This document shows positions 1-9,490 of a stretch of DNA of 64,000 nucleotides, piece after piece. Below the pieces are notes generated by a model. The model was given only the letters and a program-made list of their open reading frames with translations, was not told where the DNA came from and did no database searches. The first letter of the stretch is position 1. Each line of letters opens with the position of its first letter. The translations under genes were made by a program, and so were the position numbers. The stretch spans positions 248,001-312,000 of the forward strand of contig NZ_JABRWP010000004.1 in assembly GCF_013249045.1 (NCBI RefSeq), given 5' to 3'. Source of the DNA: Winogradskyella eckloniae. GTDB taxonomy: Bacteria > Bacteroidota > Bacteroidia > Flavobacteriales > Flavobacteriaceae.

Positions 1-8
1 GATGTCAT

Positions 9-45
9 AAAAAAATCCATCAGTTATAAAGATAACTAATGGATT
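9..45 (-). terminator. Rho-independent terminator of sucD
   Basis: Arms at 14-27 and 32-45 pair over 14 positions with one mismatch (21/38) around an AAAG loop. On the minus strand the stem is followed by a run of T (the A tract at 9-15). It lies about 40 bases beyond the sucD stop codon, so it should end that transcript. Confidence 0.75.
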
Positions 46-82
46 AATAACGAAATGTTTTTAAAAATATTTTAACAGAAGT

Positions 83-955
83 TTAGCCTAAAACTTCAGC
101 TACTTTTTTACCTATTTCTGCAGGTGAATCAACAACGTGAATACCACATGCTCTCATAATTTTCTTTTTTGCTTGTGCAGTATCATCACTACCACCTACA
201 ATAGCACCAGCATGTCCCATTGTACGACCAGCAGGAGCAGTTTCACCAGCAATAAAACCAATTACAGGTTTTTTACTTCCACTTGCTTTGTACCAGTTGG
301 CAGCATCTGCTTCTAACTGACCACCTATTTCACCAATCATTACAACAGCTTCAGTTTCTGGGTCATTTATTAATAACTCTACAGCTTCTTTGGTAGTTGT
401 TCCTATAATTGGATCTCCTCCAATACCAATTGCTGTTGTTATACCTAAACCTTGCTTTACAACTTGATCAGCAGCTTCATAAGTTAATGTTCCTGATTTA
501 GAAACAATACCAACATTACCTTGTTTAAAAACAAAACCTGGCATAATCCCAACTTTAGCTTCACCAGGTGTAATAACACCAGGACAGTTAGGTCCTATAA
601 GTCTACAATCTTTATCCTTTATATAGTTAGAGGCTTTAATCATATCTGCCACAGGAATTCCTTCTGTAATGGTAATAATTACTTTTATTCCTGCATCTGC
701 TGCTTCCATAATGGCATCAGCTGCAAAAGCTGGTGGTACAAATATAATAGTAGTATCTGCTCCAACTTTTTCTACAGCTTCAGAAACTGTATTAAATACT
801 GGCTTATCTAAATGGGTTTGACCACCTTTTCCAGGTGTTACACCTCCTACAACATTTGTTCCATATTCAATCATTTGTCCAGCATGAAAAGTACCTTCAC
901 TACCTGTAAAACCTTGAACAATAATATTAGACTTCTTGTTTACTAAAACACTCAT
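83..955 (-). CDS. sucD: Succinyl-CoA ligase (ADP-forming) subunit alpha
   Basis: This 290-residue protein is the alpha subunit of the TCA-cycle enzyme that converts succinyl-CoA to succinate while forming ATP or GTP. The N-terminal CoA-binding Rossmann fold shows [15 protein letters not shown] at about residues 16-30. The catalytic phosphohistidine lies in GHAGAIVGG at about His248, matching the family. Length and ends are typical, so the gene looks intact. The beta subunit gene (sucC) is not in the window, as is common in flavobacteria. A promoter box lies about 37 bases upstream and a strong terminator lies downstream, so it is probably transcribed alone. Confidence 0.97.
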   Translation of the reverse strand: MSVLVNKKSNIIVQGFTGSEGTFHAGQMIEYGTNVVGGVTPGKGGQTHLDKPVFNTVSEAVEKVGADTTIIFVPPAFAADAIMEAADAGIKVIITITEGIPVADMIKASNYIKDKDCRLIGPNCPGVITPGEAKVGIMPGFVFKQGNVGIVSKSGTLTYEAADQVVKQGLGITTAIGIGGDPIIGTTTKEAVELLINDPETEAVVMIGEIGGQLEADAANWYKASGSKKPVIGFIAGETAPAGRTMGHAGAIVGGSDDTAQAKKKIMRACGIHVVDSPAEIGKKVAEVLG

Positions 956-991
956 TGGTTATTTATATTTTTTGTTATATAATTACTTCCA

Positions 992-999
992 CAAAAATA
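992..999 (-). promoter_or_regulatory. Promoter -7 box of sucD
   Basis: The minus strand reads TATTTTTG, matching the Bacteroidota -7 consensus TAnnTTTG, 37 bases before the sucD start. No clear TTTG -33 box is visible at the right spacing, so this is a partial match. Confidence 0.45.
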
Positions 1000-1029
1000 A
1001 GAGATTTAAAACGCATTTGCATCCTCTTT

Positions 1030-1437
1030 TTATAATTTTATTTCATAAGATGCCATGCTGACATCATTATTTTCATCTGCTTGATGGCTAATTTCATAAC
1101 CACGATATAATTTACCATCTTTTATTTCCCAAATTGTAGCAAAATGGGCTATTATGGTTTCAAAATCGGGATTTTCAATAGTGTGGCCAAACAGTGTATG
1201 TCGTGTTGTTACAAATGCATTGGCTTCTATGATATGTGTAAATTCGAATCTAAGACTGTTAAAAGATTGTCTTGTCCCTTCAAAAAATGATTCTATTGCT
1301 TTATAATTTAATAAATTAAATCCTTGACTACTCGTCCAATGTAATTCACAAGATTTATGAAAGAATTTTGAAACAATATCTGGATCATTAGCGATATCAG
1401 ATTTGTAAAACGCTATTACAATTTCTTTAGATGACAT
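1030..1437 (-). CDS. NTF2/SnoaL-like small protein
   Basis: This 135-residue protein has the look of the NTF2-like (SnoaL) alpha+beta barrel: an N-terminal helix (EIVIAFYKSDIANDPDIVSK), a central FFEGTRQSF helix and C-terminal strands with WEIKDGKLYRGYEI. The family includes small-molecule binding proteins and some isomerases, but no catalytic set can be assigned, so the substrate is unknown. Its start codon overlaps the stop of the LpxD-like gene by one base, so it is translationally coupled as the last gene of the lipid A/efp group. It could be a simple ligand-binding protein. Confidence 0.8.
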   Translation of the reverse strand: MSSKEIVIAFYKSDIANDPDIVSKFFHKSCELHWTSSQGFNLLNYKAIESFFEGTRQSFNSLRFEFTHIIEANAFVTTRHTLFGHTIENPDFETIIAHFATIWEIKDGKLYRGYEISHQADENNDVSMASYEIKL

Positions 1438-2372
1438 TATAAGTGTTTTATTTTTTGAAGAATCTCAGGTATCTTTTTTGTATAGGCTCTATCTTTAAAA
1501 AACGTACGAGCTTCCATAGCAGGTGATCCAAAATAGGTTTTCCCTTCTTTTGTAGAATGCCCTAAACCAGATTGTGCAAATAATACTGTACCTTTTGCAA
1601 TAGTAATACCACTTTTAACACCGACTTGTCCCCAAATGGTAACATTATCCTCTACAACAACACAACCAGCAATAGCTGTATGTGAAGCGATTAAGCATTT
1701 TTTTCCTAAAATGGTATCATGCCCTATTTGAATATGATTATCTAATTTTGATCCTTCACCAATAGTTGTGTCTCCCGTAACACCTCTATCTATAGTACAT
1801 AGTGCTCCAATATCTACATGATCTTCTATAATGACACGTCCTCCAGACAGTAATTGGTCATAGCCTTCTGGTCTGTTTTTGTAATAAAACGCACTTGCTC
1901 CTAAAACGCTTCCTGCATGTATCGTAACATTATCACCTATTATGACATCATCATAAATACTAACATTAGCATGAATGACACAATGCTTTCCTATAGAAAC
2001 ATTGTTTCCTATAAAACAATTAGGTTGTATAATAGTGCCTTCACCAATTTTAGCATCTTCTGCAATTGCTGAATTAGCTTTATTAAAAGGTTTAAAATGT
2101 GCTGTAATTTTATTAAAATCTCTAAAAGGATCGTCTGAAATTAAAAGCGCTTTACCTTCCGGACATTCAACATCCTTGTTAATAAGCACAATTGTGGCTG
2201 CAGATTCTAAGGCTTTGTCATAATATTTTGGATGATCTACAAAAACAATATCACCTGGCTCTACCACATGAATTTCATTAATGCCTAATATTTCAAAATC
2301 TTCTGAACCTTTAAATTCGCAATTAATTAATGTTGCTATTTGTTTTAAGGTATGTGGAAAAGGAAACTTCAA
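1437..2372 (-). CDS. LpxD-like acyltransferase paralogue (left-handed beta-helix)
   Basis: This 311-residue protein is shaped like UDP-3-O-acylglucosamine N-acyltransferase. It has an N-terminal LpxD-type uridine-binding region (about residues 8-90), then hexapeptide repeats (IGEGTIIQ, IGNNVSIG, IGDNVTIH) that form a left-handed beta-helix. The catalytic histidine position is kept in IQIGHD (about His218). It is a paralogue of the lpxD at 5302-6330 and shorter by about 30 residues. Keeping the histidine suggests it is active, but the acceptor may differ from lipid A precursors. It sits between efp and an NTF2-like gene, the order common in flavobacteria. Confidence 0.85.
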   Translation of the reverse strand: MKFPFPHTLKQIATLINCEFKGSEDFEILGINEIHVVEPGDIVFVDHPKYYDKALESAATIVLINKDVECPEGKALLISDDPFRDFNKITAHFKPFNKANSAIAEDAKIGEGTIIQPNCFIGNNVSIGKHCVIHANVSIYDDVIIGDNVTIHAGSVLGASAFYYKNRPEGYDQLLSGGRVIIEDHVDIGALCTIDRGVTGDTTIGEGSKLDNHIQIGHDTILGKKCLIASHTAIAGCVVVEDNVTIWGQVGVKSGITIAKGTVLFAQSGLGHSTKEGKTYFGSPAMEARTFFKDRAYTKKIPEILQKIKHL

Positions 2373-2418
2373 TGGCTAAATGTTTTATAAATTAGATGGA
2401 TGCAAGAACAGATATGAC

Positions 2419-2985
2419 TTATTCTTTAATACGTTCTTTATAAGCACCTTTTGCCGTTTCTACTTTAATTTTATCGCCTTCATTGATAAACAATGGCACG
2501 TTAACAATTGCACCAGACTCCACAGTTGCTGGTTTTGTAGCATTAGTGGCAGTATTACCTTTTACGCCAGGTTCTGTTGCCGTAATTTCTAATACAACAG
2601 ATGCTGGTAATTCTACCGAAAGTGGCATATTGTCTTCTGTATTTATTTGAATCGTTACAACTTCACCTTCTTTCATTAAATCTGGTCTGTCTAAAGCCGA
2701 TTCTAATAATCGAATTTGAGTGTAATCTGCTTCATTCATAAAATGGTAAAATTCACCATCATTATAGAGGTATTGAAATTTATGAGTTTCAACTCGAATA
2801 TCCTCTATTTTATGACCTGCAGAAAATGTATTATCTAAAACCTTTCCTGTTGTAACACTTTTCATTTTAGTTCTTACAAATGCTGGTCCTTTACCAGGTT
2901 TTACATGTAAAAATTCTATTATTTTATAGATATCGTTATTGTATTTTATACAAAGTCCGTTTCTTATATCTGAAGTAGTTGCCAT
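2419..2985 (-). CDS. efp: Elongation factor P
   Basis: At 188 residues this is full-length EF-P, which binds between the P and E sites of the ribosome and relieves stalling at proline runs. It has the KOW-like N-terminal domain with the loop PGKGPAF (Lys32), which matches the tip lysine region of the family, followed by two OB-fold domains. Whether Lys32 is modified cannot be told here, and no epmA or epmB is present in the window. It lies between lpxA and the LpxD paralogue on the same strand with short gaps, so cotranscription with lipid A genes is likely. Confidence 0.97.
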   Translation of the reverse strand: MATTSDIRNGLCIKYNNDIYKIIEFLHVKPGKGPAFVRTKMKSVTTGKVLDNTFSAGHKIEDIRVETHKFQYLYNDGEFYHFMNEADYTQIRLLESALDRPDLMKEGEVVTIQINTEDNMPLSVELPASVVLEITATEPGVKGNTATNATKPATVESGAIVNVPLFINEGDKIKVETAKGAYKERIKE

Positions 2986-3034
2986 TATTATATATATTTA
3001 ATCTTTTAGTATTTGTTTGTTGATAAAGCGTATC

Positions 3035-3820
3035 TTAATTAGATTTAAAATACCCTTTCATAATGCCACGATGTGAATTCTTAATAAATTGTAGAATTTC
3101 ATCACGCTCTGGTGTGGCTTCCATTTCTGCTTCAATTAAATCTGAAGCTTGCGTATTATTATAATTTTTTTGATAGAGCATTCTATAAATATTCTGAATC
3201 TCTCTAATTTTTTCTGTACTATATCCTCTTCGTCTTAAGCCTACTGAATTAATACCAACATAAGATAAAGGCTCTCTTGCAGCTTTTACATAAGGTGGTA
3301 CATCTTTACGAACTAAAGATCCACCTGTAACAAAAGCATGGTTACCAATAGAGCAGAATTGATGTACTGCTGTCATACCTGCTAAAATCACGTAATCACC
3401 AACGGTAATGTGACCTGCAAGGGTACTGTTATTAGAAAAAATACAATTATTTCCCACAATACAATCGTGCGCAATATGGCAATAGGCCATAATTAAACAA
3501 TTGTTTCCTATTACGGTTTTCATTCGGTCTGTTGTACCTCTGTTGATGGTCACACATTCTCTAATGGTAACGTTATCACCAATTTCTACAGTGGTATCTT
3601 CGTCATTATATTTTAAATCTTGTGGTACAGCAGAAATAACTGCACCAGGAAATATATTACAGTTTTTTCCGATGCGAGCACCTTCCATAATCGTTACATT
3701 ACTTCCAATCCAAGTACCTTCACCAATCTTTACATTATTATGTATGGTCGTAAAAGGCTCAATTACTACATTCTTTGCAATTTTTGCACCAGGATGTACG
3801 TATGCTAGCGGTTGGTTCAT
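3035..3820 (-). CDS. lpxA: Acyl-ACP--UDP-N-acetylglucosamine O-acyltransferase
   Basis: This 261-residue enzyme performs the first step of lipid A synthesis in the cytosol, moving a 3-hydroxyacyl chain from ACP to the 3-OH of UDP-GlcNAc. The first two thirds are hexapeptide repeats of a left-handed beta-helix. CHIAHDC holds the catalytic base (about His118, equivalent to E. coli His125). The C-terminal alpha-helical part (about residues 190-261) is typical of LpxA. It follows lpxC/fabZ on the same strand, so acylation and deacetylation enzymes are made together. Confidence 0.97.
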   Translation of the reverse strand: MNQPLAYVHPGAKIAKNVVIEPFTTIHNNVKIGEGTWIGSNVTIMEGARIGKNCNIFPGAVISAVPQDLKYNDEDTTVEIGDNVTIRECVTINRGTTDRMKTVIGNNCLIMAYCHIAHDCIVGNNCIFSNNSTLAGHITVGDYVILAGMTAVHQFCSIGNHAFVTGGSLVRKDVPPYVKAAREPLSYVGINSVGLRRRGYSTEKIREIQNIYRMLYQKNYNNTQASDLIEAEMEATPERDEILQFIKNSHRGIMKGYFKSN

Positions 3821-3908
3821 TTTTATACTTTTTATTTTTATAAGGCTAGAAATCTAAATTTGCCTTTTAAAATTTATTATTATTTATGTGTTAAGTTGTG
3901 TTTAGAAC

Positions 3909-5315
3909 TTACTTAACTTTTGATATTTGTGCCATTAGTTCTGCCTCAGCACAAAGTTTACCATTTGCATATGCATAACCTTGCATATGGCAAATTCCTC
4001 GTCGTATTGGTGTTATTAACGAACACTTAAAAATTAAAGTGTCACCAGGTACTACTTTTTGTTTAAACTTTACATTATCCATTTTCATGAAAAATGTTAA
4101 ATAGTTTTCAGGATCTGGAACTGTACTTAATACTAAAATACCACCTGTTTGTGCCATAGCTTCTACGATTAAGACACCTGGCATAACTGGTGCGCCTGGA
4201 AAATGACCTCTAAAGAACTCTTCGTTCATGGTTACATTTTTCATTCCTATCACATGGTTGTCAGACAACTCATATACTTTATCTAATAATAAAAACGGTT
4301 GTCTATGTGGTAACATATCCATTATTTGATTCACATCCATTAAAGGTGGTGAATTCAAATCTACTTGCGGTACATTATTTCGTCTTTCGTTTTTAATAAG
4401 CTTAGACATTTTTTTTGCAAACTGCGTATTTACAAAATGGCCTGGTTTATTGGCTATAACTTTACCTCTAATACGTGTACCAATTAACGCTAAATCACCT
4501 AAAACGTCTAATAGTTTATGACGCGCAGCTTCATTAGGATGATGAAGTGTTAAATTATCTAAAATTCCGTTTGGTTTAACAGCTATGTTGTCTTTATTAA
4601 ATGCAATTCTTAATTTTTCCATAGTTTCTGGAGACAATTCTTTATCTACATAAACAATGGCATTATTTAAATCACCACCTTTTATTAAACCATGTTCTAA
4701 GAGCATTTCAATTTCGTGCAAAAAGCTAAAAGTTCTAGCATCTGCGATTTCAGTTTTAAAATCTGAAACCTTGTTCAATGTTGCATTTTGAGTTCCTAAA
4801 ACTTTAGTCCCAAAATCAACCATTGTTGTAATTTGGTAAGAGCTAGAAGGCATTAGTATAATTTCACTACCAGATTCTTCGTCGGCATAAGATACCACTT
4901 GAGTTACTTCATAGACTTCTCTAAAAGCCTCTTGTTCTAATATGCCTGCTTTTTCAATTGCTTCTACAAAGAATTTTGAAGATCCATCCATTATTGGTGG
5001 TTCTGAAGCATCTAATTCAATAATTGCATTATCTATATCTAAACCAACTAAAGCTGCTAACACATGCTCACACGTTTGTATGGTAACACCATTTCTTTCT
5101 AAACAAGTTCCGCGTTGTGTACTTGTTACAAAATTAGCATCGGCTTGCATTTTAGGACTGCCTTCTAAATCTACTCTAACAAAGACAAAGCCTGTATTTT
5201 CTGCCGCTGGCTTAAAGACTAATTTAACATCAGCACCTGTATGAAGACCTACACCATTTAAAGTTACTTCGTTTTCAATGGTTTTTTGTTTGATTTCGGT
5301 TTTAATTATTGCCAT
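3909..5315 (-). CDS. lpxC/fabZ: Bifunctional UDP-3-O-acyl-GlcNAc deacetylase / 3-hydroxyacyl-ACP dehydratase (LpxC-FabZ)
   Basis: This 468-residue protein is a natural fusion found in Bacteroidota. Residues 1 to about 310 are LpxC, the zinc deacetylase that commits the cell to lipid A. Zinc ligands are visible as His84 (CEHVLAAL), His266 and Asp270 (HKLLD), with the conserved PGHF at about 292. Residues about 325-468 are FabZ, the hot-dog dehydratase of fatty acid elongation, with the catalytic His371 in [11 protein letters not shown] and Glu385 in VEAMAQ. The fusion links two enzymes that compete for the same 3-hydroxyacyl-ACP pool. Its start overlaps the end of lpxD by 14 bases, which indicates coupling. 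Confidence 0.97.
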   Translation of the reverse strand: MAIIKTEIKQKTIENEVTLNGVGLHTGADVKLVFKPAAENTGFVFVRVDLEGSPKMQADANFVTSTQRGTCLERNGVTIQTCEHVLAALVGLDIDNAIIELDASEPPIMDGSSKFFVEAIEKAGILEQEAFREVYEVTQVVSYADEESGSEIILMPSSSYQITTMVDFGTKVLGTQNATLNKVSDFKTEIADARTFSFLHEIEMLLEHGLIKGGDLNNAIVYVDKELSPETMEKLRIAFNKDNIAVKPNGILDNLTLHHPNEAARHKLLDVLGDLALIGTRIRGKVIANKPGHFVNTQFAKKMSKLIKNERRNNVPQVDLNSPPLMDVNQIMDMLPHRQPFLLLDKVYELSDNHVIGMKNVTMNEEFFRGHFPGAPVMPGVLIVEAMAQTGGILVLSTVPDPENYLTFFMKMDNVKFKQKVVPGDTLIFKCSLITPIRRGICHMQGYAYANGKLCAEAELMAQISKVK

Positions 5316-6330
5316 CTACTTTTTTTTCTAATTCGTTTATTGTTTTCGCAAGCTTTGGTAAATTTTTAAAATAAACATAAGATTTATTCCAATCTGAATA
5401 GCCAAATGAAGGCGATCCTTGTAAAATCTCATTATCTTTTACATTTCTACCAATACCAGATTGTGCTTGCACTTTTACATTATTTCCTATTACTAAATGT
5501 CCTGCGATACCTACTTGTCCTCCTATTTGGCAATTTTCTCCAATTTTAGAAGAACCAGCAACACCTGTCTGAGCCGCAATGACCGTGTTTTTACCAACTT
5601 CTACATTATGCGCTATTTGTATTTGGTTATCTAATTTTACACCAGCTCTAATTATAGTAGAACCCATAGTGGCTCTATCTATAGTAGTACCAGCACCAAC
5701 ATCTACATAATCTTCTAATATAACGTTTCCTATCTGTGGGATTTTAGTATATCCACCATCTTTAGTTGGTGCAAAACCAAAACCATCGGCACCAATAATA
5801 GCACCAGAATTTATCACACAATTATTACCAATAATACAATCTGAATATACCTTTCCGCCCGAAAAAATCACAGTGTTTTCTCCCAAAACTACGTTGTCAC
5901 CAACGTAAGCATTAGGAAATATCTTAACATTATCACCTAAAATTACATTATCACCAATATAAGCAAACGCACCTACATATATATTATCGCCTCTTGTTAC
6001 CGATTCTGATATAAAACATGGCTGCTCAATACCAGACTTATTTAGTTTAATTTGGTTATAATATTCTAACAACTTTGAAAACCCTTCATAGGCATCTTCA
6101 ACCTTAATTAAGGTTGTAGAAATTGCTTTTTCTGGTTCAAAGTCAGCATTTACTATAGTAATAGATGCTTCCGTTGTATATATATAAGGTGTGTATTTTA
6201 AATTAGATAAAAAAGTAAGTGAACCTTCAGTACCTTCTTCTATCTTGGATAGTTTAGAAACTTCTACATTAGGATCTCCAACAACTGTTCCTTCTAAAAT
6301 ACCCGCAATTTGTTCTGCTGTAAATTTCAA
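5302..6330 (-). CDS. lpxD: UDP-3-O-(3-hydroxyacyl)glucosamine N-acyltransferase
   Basis: This 342-residue enzyme adds the second 3-hydroxyacyl chain in lipid A synthesis. The N-terminal uridine-binding domain spans about residues 1-105. A long left-handed beta-helix of hexapeptide repeats follows, with the catalytic His241 in IQIAHN and the loop ADGFGFAP (about 181-188) conserved in LpxD. A C-terminal helix ([20 protein letters not shown]) completes the trimer. It is the first gene of the lpxD-lpxC/fabZ-lpxA run and has a promoter box 33 bases before its start. Confidence 0.97.
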   Translation of the reverse strand: MKFTAEQIAGILEGTVVGDPNVEVSKLSKIEEGTEGSLTFLSNLKYTPYIYTTEASITIVNADFEPEKAISTTLIKVEDAYEGFSKLLEYYNQIKLNKSGIEQPCFISESVTRGDNIYVGAFAYIGDNVILGDNVKIFPNAYVGDNVVLGENTVIFSGGKVYSDCIIGNNCVINSGAIIGADGFGFAPTKDGGYTKIPQIGNVILEDYVDVGAGTTIDRATMGSTIIRAGVKLDNQIQIAHNVEVGKNTVIAAQTGVAGSSKIGENCQIGGQVGIAGHLVIGNNVKVQAQSGIGRNVKDNEILQGSPSFGYSDWNKSYVYFKNLPKLAKTINELEKKVDGNN

Positions 6331-6362
6331 TTATTTGTTTTTAAAGTATAAGTTGGTTTCCA

Positions 6363-6370
6363 CAAAAATA
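6363..6370 (-). promoter_or_regulatory. Promoter -7 box of the lpxD operon
   Basis: The minus strand reads TATTTTTG 33 bases before the lpxD start, followed by TGGAA as in the sucD promoter. It fits TAnnTTTG; no clear -33 box is seen. Confidence 0.45.
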
Positions 6371-6381
6371 GAAAAAAAGGA

Positions 6382-7611
6382 TTACATTTTCTTTTTAGGG
6401 TAGCACATATAATATTTAGTGATTGGTTTACTCAGTGCTTTTAAGTTTAATTGGTCGGAAGCTTTAACAATATCTTTAATTTTTCCGGATTTAAATAAAA
6501 TATTAATCTTTTGAAATTTATTTTGATAGGCTTGATTGGTCAATTCTCCATGAAACACAAAGTAGGCTGCTTCTTGCTTAGAAATATTATGTTTTTGCAT
6601 TAAAGCTTCCGTATGATTAGCTAATTCTGAAGATTTAATAGCTTTATTTTTCAACTTTACCTTCAATAAATTTCTATTTAATATCATTCGGCACAGATTG
6701 CTCAACACAAAATCATCATGGTTTTTCCATTCTTTTAAAGCAGCAACGATATCATAATCATCTAATTTAGAAAACACCATTAAGGTTTCATTGGTAAAGC
6801 TGTCTCTATTAATTTCTGAGAATAAAAAATAAAATAAAGCATCACTACAATTTAATTTTTCGCCTTGTTGCACTAGTTCTTTTGCACGTTTTAAAACGCC
6901 CATTAACAATTGTTCTGCTACAACACCTGTTTTATGCATATAGACTTGCCAATACATAAAGCGCCTGGCAATTAAAAACTTTTCTACACTTAAAATGCCT
7001 TTTTCCTCTACCACTAATTGATCATTAACCACATTGAGCATGGTTATTAGTCGCTCACTATTAATATTGCCTTCAGCAACACCTGTATAAAAACTATCGC
7101 GCTTTAAATAGTCGGCTCTATCCATGTCTAATTGACTAGAAATTAACTGACACATAAAAGGTCTGGTATACTCGCCTTTAAAAATTTGAATGGCTAACGT
7201 TAAACTTCCGTTAAACTCTACATTGAGTTCTTCCATAAAACGCAATGAAATTTCCTCATGTGAAACATCATTAACAATACTATGTTCCATGGCATGAGAA
7301 AATGGACCATGACCAATATCATGCAAAAGAATGGCTACTAATAACCCGTTTTCTTCCTCATTAGAAATCGTAACTCCTTTAAAACGAAGTACATTGATAG
7401 CTTTTTGCATGAGATGCATACAGCCCAATGCATGATGAAAACGCGTGTGATGCGCACCAGGATATACCAAATAAGAAAGTCCCATTTGACTGATTCGTCT
7501 TAAACGCTGAAAATATTTATGCTGAATAATATCGAAGATTAACGAATTCGGAATAGTAATAAATCCGTAAATTGGGTCGTTAAAGATTTTAAGCTTATTG
7601 TTTGTAGGCAA
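6382..7611 (-). CDS. HD-domain metal-dependent phosphohydrolase (dGTPase-like)
   Basis: This 409-residue protein carries the full HD signature: His in HHTRFHHALG (about 54-60), HD in LLHDIGHGPFSH (about 95-106) and a later Asp in DRADYLKRD. Such proteins hydrolyse nucleotides, most often deoxynucleoside triphosphates, and this one resembles the YdhJ/SAMHD1-like branch. The start is a TTG; the alternative would cut into the conserved NDPIYGFI motif, so TTG is preferred. It is divergent from porX across a 159-base gap that holds an inverted repeat. Substrate is not established by sequence alone. Confidence 0.88.
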   Translation of the reverse strand: MPTNNKLKIFNDPIYGFITIPNSLIFDIIQHKYFQRLRRISQMGLSYLVYPGAHHTRFHHALGCMHLMQKAINVLRFKGVTISNEEENGLLVAILLHDIGHGPFSHAMEHSIVNDVSHEEISLRFMEELNVEFNGSLTLAIQIFKGEYTRPFMCQLISSQLDMDRADYLKRDSFYTGVAEGNINSERLITMLNVVNDQLVVEEKGILSVEKFLIARRFMYWQVYMHKTGVVAEQLLMGVLKRAKELVQQGEKLNCSDALFYFLFSEINRDSFTNETLMVFSKLDDYDIVAALKEWKNHDDFVLSNLCRMILNRNLLKVKLKNKAIKSSELANHTEALMQKHNISKQEAAYFVFHGELTNQAYQNKFQKINILFKSGKIKDIVKASDQLNLKALSKPITKYYMCYPKKKM

Positions 7612-7654
7612 AATTACTGTTTTAGTTGCTAGTCGTTTGTTGCTAGTTTTTATT

Positions 7655-7715
7655 TTGTCATTCTAATAAATTGCATATTAGTTTTTAGATCCTAAAATTT
7701 TTATTAGGATGACAA
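7655..7715. repeat. Imperfect inverted repeat between the HD gene and porX
   Basis: A 16-base arm at 7655-7670 pairs with 7700-7715 at 15 of 16 positions, the odd pair being G-T. The 29-base centre holds its own small hairpin, TTTTAG with CTAAAA. It could be a transcript-ending structure, a divergent regulator site, or a decayed REP-like element. Confidence 0.5.
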
Positions 7716-7770
7716 AGTCATATTATACAACAAGCAAACATTTATTAATAATAAACAAATATACCATAAC

Positions 7771-9318
7771 ATGATAAATATTCTCTGGGTTGACGATGAA
7801 ATCGATTTATTAAAACCACATATTATTTTTTTAGAGCAAAAAGGATACGCGGTTACAAAATGCCAAAGTGGTACAGAAGCCTTAGAAATAATCAACGATA
7901 CTAATTTTGATATTGTCTTTTTAGATGAGAATATGCCTGGACTTACAGGATTAGAAACTTTGAATGAAATCAAAGAACGACGCGCCAACTTACCTATTGT
8001 GATGATCACTAAAAGTGAAGAGGAATACATTATGGAAGAAGCTATTGGGAATAAAATAGCTGATTACTTAATTAAACCTGTAAATCCCAATCAGATTTTA
8101 TTGAGTTTAAAAAAGAATTTAGACCATTCTCGATTAGTTTCGGAGAAAACAACCTCTAACTATCAACAAGAGTTTAGAAAAATTGCAATGGATTTATCTA
8201 TGGTAAATTCTTATGAAGAATGGATTGAATTATACCAAAAGCTTATTTATTGGGAACTGCAATTAGAAGGTATAGAAGATGTTGGGATGACAGACATCTT
8301 AGAATCTCAAAAAACAGAAGCGAACAATCAGTTTGGCAAATTTATTGAAAAAAATTACGAAGATTGGTTTCAACCCAATACTGATGCACCTGTAATGTCA
8401 CACACCTTATTTAAAGATAAAGTAGTCCCAGAACTGAGTGATAAACAACCTACAATTTTAGTCGTTATAGACAATTTGCGTTATGACCAATGGAAGGCAT
8501 TTGAACCTATTGTAAATAATTATTATAAAAAAGCTTCAGAATTAGCATTTTACAGCATATTACCAACAGCTACACAATATGCAAGAAACGCTATTTTCTC
8601 TGGTTTAATGCCTGCAGATATGGAAAGCTTATTTCCGCAATATTGGAAAAACGATACTGATGAAGGTGGTAAAAACATGCACGAAGGCGATTTTCTCAGA
8701 GAACAATTAAAACGATTAGGGCTAAATAATTTAAAGCATACCTATCACAAAATCACCAATTTAAAAGCTGGTAAGAAATTAGTAGAAAATTTTAGATCTT
8801 TAAAAGAGCATGATCTTAATGTCATTGTTTACAATTTTGTTGATATGCTATCTCATTCTAAAACAGAAATGGAAGTTGTTAAAGAATTGGCATCAAACGA
8901 TAAAGCGTATCGATCACTAACCGTAAGCTGGTTTAAAAATTCGCCGTTATTAGAGATGATTCAATTATCTCAGCAGTTAGGTTTTAAATTAATCTTAACT
9001 ACAGATCATGGTACAATAAATGTAAAAGCACCTTCAAAAGTTATTGGTGATAGAGACACCAGTTTAAATCTACGCTATAAAACTGGAAGAAGCTTAACGT
9101 ATCAAGACAAAGATGTATTGGCTGTTAAAAATCCTAAATCCATTCATTTACCGTCCTTAACCATGAGCAGTTCTTTTATTTTTGCTAAAGGTGATATGTT
9201 TTTAGCATATCCTAATAACTTTAATCATTATGTGAGCTACTACAGAAACACGTATCAACATGGTGGTGTTTCATTAGAGGAAATGATAATTCCTTTTGTG
9301 GTATTAGATCCAAAATAG
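7771..9318 (+). CDS. porX: PorX-type response regulator with PglZ phosphodiesterase domain
   Basis: This 515-residue cytosolic protein has a receiver domain (residues 1-120) with the acidic pair Asp8/Asp9, phospho-acceptor Asp52 in FLDENMPG, Thr80 and Lys102. A linker leads to a PglZ domain of the alkaline phosphatase superfamily (about 205-515), with Asp234 in VVIDNLR, a candidate nucleophile Thr in LPTATQYARN (266/268) and the metal motif TTDHG. This arrangement defines PorX, which with the sensor PorY controls the type IX secretion system in Bacteroidota; the PglZ domain is reported to cleave phosphodiesters. No porY is in the window. The giant protein at 15.2-22.7 kb has a T9SS C-terminal domain, so it is a plausible client of this pathway. 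Confidence 0.92.
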   Translation: MINILWVDDEIDLLKPHIIFLEQKGYAVTKCQSGTEALEIINDTNFDIVFLDENMPGLTGLETLNEIKERRANLPIVMITKSEEEYIMEEAIGNKIADYLIKPVNPNQILLSLKKNLDHSRLVSEKTTSNYQQEFRKIAMDLSMVNSYEEWIELYQKLIYWELQLEGIEDVGMTDILESQKTEANNQFGKFIEKNYEDWFQPNTDAPVMSHTLFKDKVVPELSDKQPTILVVIDNLRYDQWKAFEPIVNNYYKKASELAFYSILPTATQYARNAIFSGLMPADMESLFPQYWKNDTDEGGKNMHEGDFLREQLKRLGLNNLKHTYHKITNLKAGKKLVENFRSLKEHDLNVIVYNFVDMLSHSKTEMEVVKELASNDKAYRSLTVSWFKNSPLLEMIQLSQQLGFKLILTTDHGTINVKAPSKVIGDRDTSLNLRYKTGRSLTYQDKDVLAVKNPKSIHLPSLTMSSSFIFAKGDMFLAYPNNFNHYVSYYRNTYQHGGVSLEEMIIPFVVLDPK

Positions 9319-9490
9319 TAAAACACAGCATTTTATAAGTGTTTACCTTATTAATGTTTTACATTATTAAAGACCTATAACCCGAAAGAAAACTCCTTAA
9401 AGTGCAAAAATAACCGACGAAATGCGAGATTTTCTAGGATATTTAAAAAAATATGCTTACCATTGTATGTATTAATGTGATAATAACACA

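Noticed and set aside
521-811. Plus-strand ORF opposite sucD
   Set aside because: Cys/Tyr/Asn-rich low-quality translation fully inside the conserved sucD gene.
7605-7616. TAATTTTG on the minus strand as a promoter for the HD gene
   Set aside because: Its TTG is the start codon itself, so transcription could not begin in time to include the start.
9325-9355. Possible terminator after porX (AAACAC with GTGTTT)
   Set aside because: Only six base pairs, a 12-base loop and no T run.
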